DNA of 64,000 nt from Euglena gracilis (Eukaryota; Euglenida; Euglenophyceae; Euglenales), in the NCBI GenBank assembly GCA_039621445.1, contig CP154955.1, positions 2,076,619 through 2,140,618 of the forward strand, in the 5' to 3' direction. The notes under the pieces were generated by a model. That model did not search any database, was not told the origin of the DNA, and was given only the letters and a program-made list of their open reading frames with translations. Made by a program: the position numbers and the translations under genes. Position 1 is the stretch's first letter, and each line of letters opens with the position of its first letter. This document shows, piece after piece, positions 11,201-20,700 of this stretch.

Positions 11201-12640
11201 AGCCCCCCTGCAAAACAGTCACAAAACAGGGCAAACAACACAAGCACGTTTTTTGTTGCATTTTATTTGTTTTATTTTATTTGTTTAGTTTTTTTTTGCA
11301 TTTCCGATTTTTGCAAAATTTGCCTTTTTTGCAGGTTTTTTTTGTGGTTTTTCCCCCTGGCCATTTTCTGGAATTTTTCGACTTTGGAAGAAATACACGC
11401 CAGTCCTCCAGCAGTCCTCCAGTCTCCAGCAAGCACCAATGAAATGACAGGGTGTGACTGTTCGTGACTGTACGTGACTGGAAATTTTGGCCGCCTCTGG
11501 CCACTTCTGACCTCGTTTTCGCTACTTTTGGCCACATTCGGCCTTTTTTTTGTCTTATTTTGGCCATCTTTAGCTTTTTTACCATTTGTTGCCACGTATG
11601 GATAATTTTTGGCTTTTTTTTGGTCATTTTTGGCCAAGAATTCTGGCGCTTCTGACTCACACCTGATTGTGACTGAGTGTGGCTGAGTGTAGCTGGACGT
11701 GACTGGGTCTGGGTTTGTGGACACTTGCTCATATTGGTGCTTGCTCTCTAGCAGAAAAGTGTTCATCCCGGGGCAGCCATTATGCAAGTGGCTCCCCCAG
11801 CATGAACACTTTTTTGTGTTTTTTTTGTGTCTTTTGTTTTTTTTAACGTCAGTTTTTTGAGGGTCCATGTTGTGTTTCTTCCCCTTCCCTTTGTTTTCTG
11901 CACAAAGTACCCAAATTTCCTAAATTTGACATAAATTTCGGAAGGCGGCTTGACGTTGTGTAAGGTTGCAACAAGCGGACCAAAATCGCCAAAATATTTG
12001 TTGAAAAATAGCCAAAGTCGCCTGCCGAAAGTGGCCAAAAAGAACCTAAAATGGCCAGAAGATGAAGCCAGCCGAAAAGGGTCAAATCAGCCTTAAAATT
12101 GCCACACACTGCCACCTATGGCCAAATTTTGCCGTGTTGGGGTCCCCTTTGTCTGACGACCACCCCCCTGCCCAGAGACGAATATTGTCTTCAGTGACCT
12201 CCCCCCTCCTCCCCGATCAGAGACAAACATTCGTGGTTTTTGGAAAAGGTGGGAGGGGGGCGGAGCTTTTTTTTTTTAAGTTTGGTGACCTGGGGGGTGG
12301 GTAGATCCGGGCGAAGCACACTCCCCACCCCTGGGAGGTTGGGGTTGGGCCGAAAGGGTACCCCACTGGAGGTGGGGTTGTCCTCTGTTTTCGGTGCGAA
12401 GTGCCGAACAATTTTTTGGACCCAAAACTGACACCCCGAGAGTGGGGCCCCGAGCAGGCATTAAATTTATTTTTTTACGGCGAAAATTTTCAAATATTTT
12501 TAGGTTGTATACCGCGTTTTTAAGGGGTTTTTTCTTGAAGTTTTTTAAGGCATTTTGAAAAATTTCAAGAATTTTTTTTAAATCGTCCATTTTCCATTGG
12601 CAGTCAAAGAGCCATCTTGGCATCGAACCAACGTCAGTCC
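11201..12640. other. Low-complexity T-rich DNA with TTTTGGCC words; no gene
   Basis: T-rich sequence with repeated TTTTGGCC / GGCCAAAA words (about 11480-11640 and 11980-12130). GTGACTG-type short repeats flank the first block (11449-11480 and 11665-11710). The lysine-rich minus-strand open frames at 11272-11868 are products of this composition. Confidence 0.55.
12391..12407. repeat. CGAAG-loop hairpin followed by a T run
   Basis: TCGGTGCGAAGTGCCGA forms a short stem around GAA and is followed by AACAATTTTTTGGACC. Similar hairpin plus T-run units occur at 13770-13786, 13899-13913 and 49574-49590; a related one is at 25801-25815 and a looser one at 55525-55539. Confidence 0.6.
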
Positions 12641-13082
12641 AGGTTGAAAATGAAACCCGTTTTTTTTTTGCCTTTTGGACGGATAGACAATGCTCCAGCA
12701 ATGTCAGAAATCATCCCCCCCCCAGAGTTGGCTTGTTTTTGCCAGGATTTTGCGGCTTCTTTTTCTGCTCGAAATTCGAATTTCTTTTCAGGTCTATTTT
12801 TTAAGGTTTTTAAAGGTTTTTTAAAGTTTAAATGCATTTTGGCCATTCTTTATGTTTTTCGAGAATTGAAAGGTTTTTTAATGCGCCTTCAAAAAATAAT
12901 TCCTTCCCCTGAGCCCAGGGCAGAACGGGAATCGGCCGAGCAGCCAGGGTGGTTGGTGGGGGGGGTCGACACCCCCCCCCCCCACCCCTGCATGGTGGGT
13001 GGGGGGTTGACCACCCCCCCTCCCACCACCTCTTCCCGTATTTCCGGGAGCACCAATTTTTGGACCGGAAATTTTTTTCCAG

Positions 13083-13500
13083 CGCCGAAGGTGTTTTTTG
13101 ACTCATTTTGGGACCCATGTAGGGGTTCCCCCCAAAAAAACCACCCCAAACCCCATTTTTCACACCTTCCAAAATTTCAACATTTTCTCAAAATTTTGAT
13201 TTTGAGAAGGTTTTGAAGCAAGAAATGCCTTTGAAAGTCCAAGAAATTTCACAGAGAAAAAATATCAGTAAAATTTGACTGTGCCAAAATTTGGTCCGCT
13301 TTTTTTGAGCTTCGTTTTTTTCACCCCCCTCCTAAAAACTACCAATTTTTAACCCTCAAATTTTGAGTTTTTTTTTTTTGTGAAAAAAAGTGTGGTTTTC
13401 CCTCAAAAAAATCATGTGTTTTGGGTTCTTTTTTTAAAAAAAATTTCAAAATTTTCTGGACAAAATCCCCATTTCCCCGAAATCGGTGAAAATGCTGTGG
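13083..13500. repeat. Dispersed 400-bp repeat, copy 1
   Basis: Matches 43755-44162 in the same orientation across the whole length. Shared sequence includes TTTTGGGACCC, CCAAACCCCATTTTT, CACACCTTCCAAAATTTCAA and ATGTGTTTTGGGTTC-like segments. It has no coding potential. I see no clear terminal inverted repeats, so the type of element is unknown. Confidence 0.7.
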
Positions 13501-13615
13501 TGGGTGCCCCCCCCCCCCCACCAGGCCTTCCCGTTCTGCCCTGCCTGAGCCCCCTCCCCGTCGGGGGGCCCCCGAGTCTCTCCTGTCCCCCCGGGTCCTG
13601 AAAAAAGTCTTCTGA

Positions 13616-14052
13616 GCAGGCTTTTGCTTAAGAGATTGCAGATCCCCCCCCACCCACCCCGACGTGGGGGTGTACTGCAGCTAGTCCAAATCTGGCTAGT
13701 GGGATTTGTAGCAGACCCCCCCGGGGGGTCTGCTAGCAGGGCTAGGTAGTGGAAATTTTTATCCAGTGACCGGCGCGAAGCGCCGGAAATTTTTTTGGGA
13801 CCCCCCAAAATGGCAAAAATGCCCGTTTTTTTTGGCCATTTTTGAGAATCTTTGGAACAAAATCAGCCAAAAGCCTATTAAAAACCTCATTTCCATCTCG
13901 GCGCGCAGCGCCGGAGGGAATTTTTTTCCAGTTGAGGGACCCCGGACCCCCCCCCCCGGGGGGGGAGGGGGTCTAGCTAGTCCATTTTTTCCAGTGTCTA
14001 GTCGATTGGCTAGCCAGTACCCCCCGGGGGGGGTCCTTAAGCAAAAGCCTGC
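13616..14052. repeat. Inverted-repeat-bounded segment (17-bp arms)
   Basis: GCAGGCTTTTGCTTAAG at 13616-13632 is exactly reverse-complemented at 14036-14052. Inside are two CGAAG/CGCAG hairpins (13770, 13899) and CCCCGGGG-type palindromes next to CTAGCTAG words. I found no target duplication outside the arms, so mobility is only suggested. There is no gene. Confidence 0.6.
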
Positions 14053-14054
14053 TT

Positions 14055-14280
14055 ATGAGTGAGGGTGGCAAATACACATTCTTGGGTATCACTGGTCGTG
14101 CAATCTGCTTTTTGAACCATTTCGAGAAGGTGCTCTCGGAGAATGCTGAGGTGGAACAGTGGCAGTGGCGTCGGTTTTCTGGAGGAAACATGGGTCGAAG
14201 GTGGGCCAAAGAGCTTGGTGCAAGCTTGGAGTGCGTGCCAGACACTTTTTGCCAGACGACGCACCTTCCATCCCCACCTC
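14055..14280 (+). CDS. Possible exon, unknown protein
   Basis: An open frame starts with ATG at 14055 and reads into the TIR element at 14280. Its translation is of balanced composition (MSEGGKYTFLGITGR, then a Glu/Trp-rich stretch and GGNMGRRWAK), unlike the low-complexity frames around it. I do not recognise a family, and no second copy in the window supports it. It could be an exon cut short by the TIR insertion, or chance. Confidence 0.2.
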
Positions 14281-17252
14281 TTAGGCGGCCTAATACGCAT
14301 TTAAGCTTTTTTCTTTTTATTTGCGCACTTGCGCAAATTTACGAATTTTTTGATTCTGCTTTGATTCGGCTGTGAAGGTCAGGGGGATTTGAAAACACGT
14401 TGACAAGAGAGTGCAAAAAATGAGCGAAATTCTGATTTTGGCTGTGAGACCCCTGGGACTTTGGCGAAAAATGGTGTTTTTGAGGTGTACCAAAATGGAC
14501 TTTGTACGTTGAAACCCCCGGGACCTTGCCGGCCCACACTGAAAAAAACGCAAAAAGCACCTGGGGAACGGGACCTTTACTGCCCCTGTTGCTCCTTTCA
14601 GCTGTGTACCCGGGTGTGCCCGAGCTGCCGGCGGTGTGCGTCCTGGGTTTTTGCCGGACTGCGTTGCTTGCGGCGCCTTGGTGTGGTGTTTTGGGGCCGT
14701 TTGTTAAAGTGCGGGGAGGAAGTGCCGGGGGGTGTGGGTGTGGTGTGACCAAGCGGGAAGGAATGACGCAGTGAGAAGAAGGCAAGTGTGGGGTGTTGGC
14801 AAGGGATGCGCAGGGGGGATGAAATGGGGTCCGCAGGGAGTGAAGGGGGTGGGCGTCTCCCACCCGGCTTATACCCGGGATGCGCACAACCAGATGTGTG
14901 GCAAAGGCCCAGCGGAAGAAGCCCAACACCAGAAGGACAAAATTGTGTTTATTTGCGCAAATGCGCGCACCAACATGTTTGTGTCTATTTGCGCAATTGC
15001 GCAAATAAACATAAACATGACCTTCAAGGATTGGGCTTTAGTTCAAGGATTGGGCTTTAGTACCCATGAACTGACGCTGTTGATAAACGGCGTGACAAAG
15101 GAGCTGTGAGTGTGCAGACCAACGGGCCGTCCAGTTGGTGGCTTTGTCACACTGTGTCACATCGACGGCGCAAGCTTATGGGCGCAAATGCGCACACAAA
15201 CACAAATTATGTTTATGCGCGCATTTGCGCAAATGCGCAAATAAACATGTTCTGTGTTTATTTGCGCATTTGCGCGAATAAACACAAAGAAGAACGGTGT
15301 GACAGAAACACAACCGTTAAAACACCAGCAGCAGATGTTGTTTATTTGCGCATTTGCGCGCATCACGTTGTCTGTGGGCGCAAATGCGCTAATAAACTGC
15401 TTGAATTAACTGTACAATTTACTATGTTTATTTGTGCATTTGCGCCCAAAAAACAACGTGATGCCGCAAATGCACAAATAAACAACTAATGGAGGAGCAA
15501 AAAGCGATTTCATTTGGCCCTCCATGCTAAAAGACGCCAATGAGGACCATGGCCCTACGAGGTTTTAAAACGTGATGGGTGTGTTGGTGTGCGCAATTGC
15601 ACAAAATAAACACAATTACGATTTGTTTGCGCATTTGCACAAATGCGCAAATAAACATTTAACAAACCGCTTCAAAATAATGTGGTTGAGCGAGCCTAAA
15701 CACACACAAACAAAGCTGTGTTTATTTGCGCAAATGCGCGCACCAACATACATCAGTTGTGCGATACCATCTCCTCCTCCGTGACAGCTGGCAAACGCAA
15801 TTCGTCACTGCAACCGTTGATTGGCACCACAATTACGTGGTGATGAAATTTGTGGTGAGAGGTGGTGTTTGATGCTCACTGGAACACGGGATGTGAGTGG
15901 CCAAAACTCTTGTATATCAAACAGGAGAGAGGCACGCACCCCTTGTTACGACACTTGGAAATGGTGCTGACGTGCTGGCTGAACTGGCTGGGATACTGCC
16001 ACCACCGGTAAGAACACACTGAGCCTAATTAGGTCACATACCACAGACTACGTCAGCCAGCCGTCACGCAACTGATTTGTTTTGTGGGCGCATTTGCACA
16101 TAAAAACAATTGTGCTTGTGGGCGCATTTGCGCAAATAAAACGTAAAACGATGATGTAAAAATGACGTGTTTGTGGGCGCCAATGCGCGCATAAACAAAT
16201 TTTTTGGTGTGCGCATTTGCGCAAATGCGCACACCAACAAAATTATGTTTACTTGCGCAAATGCGCAAATAAACATGTATTTTTATTTTCCATACCTTGC
16301 CCTTAGTGGCTTCTGAATGGGTTCAACCCAAATGACCACACCGTCTCCTCCGGCACCTGGTATAATGGTGCCGTTTTTGGACCATTCAGGTCCCACAAAG
16401 GATGGATACAGAGGATCTCTTGAAGGTGGGTGCGCAGCCACCCAGTAACGGTGAACGTCCACCGGCACCAATTTTAGGATCCCAAGGGCCCTGCCACTGG
16501 CCCGCAGCCTCGGCTCCGCTGCTGCAGCCCCATCAGCTGCTGATGCTTCAGCACCCACCAGACCGGCATCCACCTCCCCGGTACAACAACACCCAGCTTT
16601 AGCGGCCACGTTATACCCCGCAACCGGGGTGTGAGACTGGGGGGACAACGTGGTGCCAGTGCATGGCAACCAGCAGCTGGAGAAAGGTGGCCCTCAAACA
16701 CCCATTACTTTGGGTGCAAGGAAGTGGCAAACCATTGCCACTGCATTGGGTGCATCAAAGCGGTGGGACTCACTCCCCCCAAATTATGCACAAAATCTGG
16801 TGTGTTTTACATTTTTCAAGGGAAAAATGGTGGAGAATAACCATAAAATGGGACACATCCCAGGTATTTCAGGTGCCAAATTTTGTCTTCTTGCAACGCA
16901 GTCCTGTTGCAGAAAAGGTGTCGAACAGTCACAGGTCGTTTGCACGTCATCAATTCATGACGTTTTACTGCCAAACAGATGACGCCAAAGGAACAGGCCG
17001 TGTGGGCCGGGTAACAGCAGTACAAATGTACACACGTGAGACAGGCAAATTGCCCTATTCGCGTCACTTGGTAAGCAGCATTTACACCAAAACTACTGGG
17101 AGTTGATCCCCTTCAATAGAGGAGTGTCACAGCTCATAAACTGTTCTCCCTGTGTCAGGGTGCAGGGTCCAGGAATTTTGTAAAATATGTGCATTTGCGC
17201 AAATGCGCAATTTCTAAAGGAAAAACCCTTAAGTGCGAATTCGGCCGCCTAT
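14280..17252. mobile_element. Large TIR element with palindrome array, CTTAGGCGG family, copy 3
   Basis: The left end CTTAGGCGGCCTAATACGCA runs into TTTAAGCTTTTT, and the right end (17227-17252) reads CTTAAGTGCGAATTCGGCCG then CCTATG. Flanking pentamers CACCT and TACCT give an imperfect 5-bp duplication. From 14940 to 16280 lies an array of at least ten palindromes of about 30 bp built on TTTATTTGCGCAAATGCGC. The following block (16290-17110) is homologous to 63025-63750. Open frames there (for example 16663-17106) are not maintained between copies. The family's transposase is not visible. Confidence 0.8.
14940..16280. repeat. Array of GCGCAAATGCGC palindromes
   Basis: Palindromic units recur near 14950, 14985, 15180, 15215, 15255, 15345, 15380, 15430, 15590, 15630, 15720, 16090, 16125, 16175, 16205 and 16250. 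Many have extended arms of the form TGTTTATTTGCGCA / TGCGCAAATAAACA. Spacing is irregular, so this is not a simple tandem repeat. A second array is at 62460-62985 in the sister element. Confidence 0.8.
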
Positions 17253-17445
17253 GTACCTCCGCATGTCTGCAGGAAAACATGCAAAAACCACCGCAACAAT
17301 GCTGAAGCCATTACCAATGAGCCTTTGATCATCTTTGATTGAAGACTCAAAGATGATCCGATCAAGGTGCTAGAATGCCTTTTGCCGGAAGGAGTTTCGG
17401 TTAGTCTGTTCTGTCTCTGCATTTTGATTGTGTTATTTCTTTCAG

Positions 17446-17720
17446 GTGTTGTTTCAATTTCAATCACAGCGGCAGAATATCTTGGCTGGGATGAGGTTTC
17501 TCAGACATTTATGTGATCATATTTTGCCAAGTCTTCTTCCAGTTTGTCTTTCTTCCCATCAAAGAAAAAAACCCTGAATTATTTAATGTGATTGGGGGAG
17601 ATCTTGCAACGCAGCATGCTGAGAAATTTTTTTTTTAATTTCCGTGGGTGGCAGAAGGCTCTTTAACCTCTTCCCAGCGCACCAGTCAGTATGGTATCGA
17701 TGTGCCGAGAGTGATCACCC
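17446..17720 (+). other. Gene A 5' blocks (two short exons)
   Basis: The first block follows a polypyrimidine-CAG and begins GTGTTG, like the starts at 27637 and 51552 in B and D; its YLGWDE stretch parallels YLAWAV and YLAWDV. The second (about 17655-17720) encodes QYGIDVPR, paralleling RYGIDVQNR in B and RYGIDMQSR in D. Exon ends are uncertain. Confidence 0.45.
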
Positions 17721-20700
17721 GCTCCCTGGCTCCTTTTTTTTTTTTTACCTCGGAAGACCCCCCCCCCCCTGGGAGGGGTGGGTGGTCCAGTTCGGATGCG
17801 CGGTTTGGGTTTTTGCGCCGAAAAATTGGGAAATGCCCTTATATTGCCCGTTTTTTTGGGGTCCTTGCCCCGGGGGAGGAGCCAAAAACCCAAGGGGGAG
17901 GGGAAGGTCAAGGAAATCACAGAACGAAAGTTTGAAGTCCCAGTGAATATGGGGTGGGGCAATTATTGGCAGTTTCTCCGAAGAAAGGGCCAGAAGCGGA
18001 ATGCAGCGCCAGGACTTAAACCAGACAGAAGCTAAAGTGCATCTAAGGGGAAAGCCTTCGCCTGGCCAGGTGGGTGCCCCCCCCTCAGGATCTCAAAAAG
18101 CAGCCTGCCTGCTACCCACCGCTCAGGCGATACTCCCGGAAACGCTTGGAGGCTGTGGTGGCACATCTGGAGGCGTTGCACGTGGACGTGAGGCGTGTGG
18201 TCTCGCACCATCCGCCCCTGCTGGCAATGGACCCCCAGGCGCTGGAGAAGAAAGTGCAGTGGATGCAGAGCCGTGGCTTGGACGTGGCCAGGGTGGTCAA
18301 CGTGTACCCTGGCGTTCTGAAGCACCGGACAACTGGCTTGGAGGCCAAAATGGCGCTCATTGCTACGCTTGGAGATGCTGTCGAAATCGTCAACCGTCGC
18401 CCGGCAATGTTGCGAGTTGGGCTAAACCGGCTTACAGACCACACGGCTACTGGCCAAGGCAATTCAACGGAAAGGCCGAACCCGACAATGCTTCAATCAA
18501 AGCTGCATCCTTTTACCTCCCCCCCGTGCCTAATGAACACCCTTGCCCAATGAACAGGGGTGTTCGGACCGTCTAGATTGTCACCATATGCCTTATCTAC
18601 ACAGAAACCGTACCCAAAGCCCAATGAACACCCCCCGTTCGGACCGTCTAGATTGTCACCTTAGTGTTCATTGGGCTTGGGGTGGGGGAGGTAGGAGTCC
18701 CAGCAAATGTGGAATCCTGACTTTTGGTGACCTTTGCCTCCGCGGAGGCTGGTTACTTTGAGCCTCCGTGGAGGCTCCGCGGAGGCAACCAGTTTTGTAT
18801 ACGAGCCACGTCTGAAAAAAAAAAACGAAAAAAACTTTTACGGGTTGACGCCAACCCTCCCCCCACACCCCTCCCCACACAACCCTGCCCCCCACACTAA
18901 TGACCACAGGAAGAGGGATTTCATTTTAATTTTTTCACTCCCAACTCCACAAAAAAGCATTTCCCCCCATTTTGCCACATATTTCTGAAAAAAAAATTAA
19001 ATTCTGCTTTGATTCCAACACCGCCCACATCCCCCCAAAAAACAATATTGTTTTCCCTCTCACACGCCCCCTAACCCCCCGTTTGCCTGATGTGGCACAG
19101 ACCGTTCACCCGTTTGCCGTTTACCAAACTTTGTCCACACAAAAGGATGTTGTTATTGGGGAGCGGGTGAGGGGGTGGGGGTAGGGGGGAAGGGGAGGGG
19201 GGAGGGGCGGGTGGGAGGGGGCTGAAGGCCCCCTCCCCCTGTACCCCTCCCCCTGCACCCCTCCCCCTGCACCCCTCCCCCTGCACCCCTCCCCCTTCAC
19301 CCCTCCCCCTGCACCCCTCTCCCCGCCCCCCTCCCCCCGGGCACAGCCAAATGGACGCCACTTTGGATTTCACGTCACCTTTTTTTTTGCAACATGACAT
19401 CCATGCTGACAACATGACATCTGTGCAGTTTACCACCTCTTCCCCACATGACTGTTGGTTACTGTGGGATCTAAAGTTGAGACAAATGTCAGCTTGATCA
19501 CAATTTTGGGTACAATTCTGGCCTGTTTATAATTTTGGTGCAATTCTGGCTGAATAAATTCATTTTCGGTTTCGTTTTAAGCTCTATGTTGCCTCCCAAA
19601 GTCCGTGATTTTTTTTTGTATCCTCTGTGCAAATGGGCAGAAAACGGACAGGTTCTCACTGGTTCGGAAGCGGATGATCTGCCACTGAGTGCAGTCACCG
19701 TGTTTGACATTGAATATTTTTTCTCTTTATAACACAAAAAAAAACAAATTCCCGTTCATTTCCAAGTTCACAATATGCTCTGGCAAATCTGGTTATCTCA
19801 GCCTCCGCGTAGGCTGGCTATCTTGAGCCTCCGCGGACCTAAAAGTTAGGATTCCACTTTTGCGGTAGACCCTCCTTTTGGCACCCTTTTTCATCGTCCC
19901 CCACGCTTCGGGCCATCAGGACCCGGTCTCACTGGCAGTTGTTGCCCATGCTGAGCACCGGGGCGGGGATATCAAAATTCTGCATCGTTTCGTTCAAGTC
20001 GAAGGGCACCAAATCCCCCGGGGTGCCATCCAACCAGCGGACTTTTTCCATTCTCCCACCATTCACGAGTTGACGGACGTTTCGTTTTCAGGGTGCAAAA
20101 TTTACCAAAAAAATGGGCAAAAATGGGTGAGGGAAGGGCTGGCCAGAACAAACTTTGGGTCAAAAATTGACTTTTTGCATGGCATGGCGGTTTTGCGGGC
20201 ATTTTTTTGATCCAACCGATTCGACCCCCATCCGAGCCGGTTCTAACTGGGACCCCTAAGGCCTGTGGCCTCTTTCCAACCAGCCCCACATTTTCCAGCC
20301 TCTGAGATGGATCACCCTGGTGTGCTCAAGCGATGCCTTTGATGGAGGAAATTCAGGGGCAGGGTGGTGTAAATGGAGGGAAGTGTTGAAGAACACCTTC
20401 TCCTGTGATTTGTCACACCAAAACCCATTCAGACGGAAATTTGTTTGATACTATGTTACAAATAAAGCGTTTAAGAGTTCTGTCTCAGCGACAAAAAAAA
20501 GTTTTTTCCACCCCCCTCGAGTTTTATGGGTGGGTGATCAACCCCTAGCTCCTAAGGTGATGTTGGGCTGTGGTGATATGCGTACACAGCCCTGCCCTGC
20601 CTGCCCCACATAGCCGTGCCGCTTTGTGCAAATCTGAGGCCAGTTGTGTGAGAGAAATAATTTCCAATTTGTGACCCTTGCCGTTTGCCACTCAAACCCC

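Noticed and set aside
11272-11868. 198-codon lysine-rich minus-strand frame
   Set aside because: Arises from T-rich, TTTTGGCC-rich DNA; overlaps another similar frame and has no domain.
14940-16280. CRISPR-like array of repeated palindromes
   Set aside because: Eukaryotic context, irregular spacing, no uniform repeats or unique equal-length spacers, and no cas genes.
16663-17106. 147-codon frame in TIR copy 3
   Set aside because: The homologous DNA in copy 4 (63400-63760) breaks the frame; conservation is at DNA level only.
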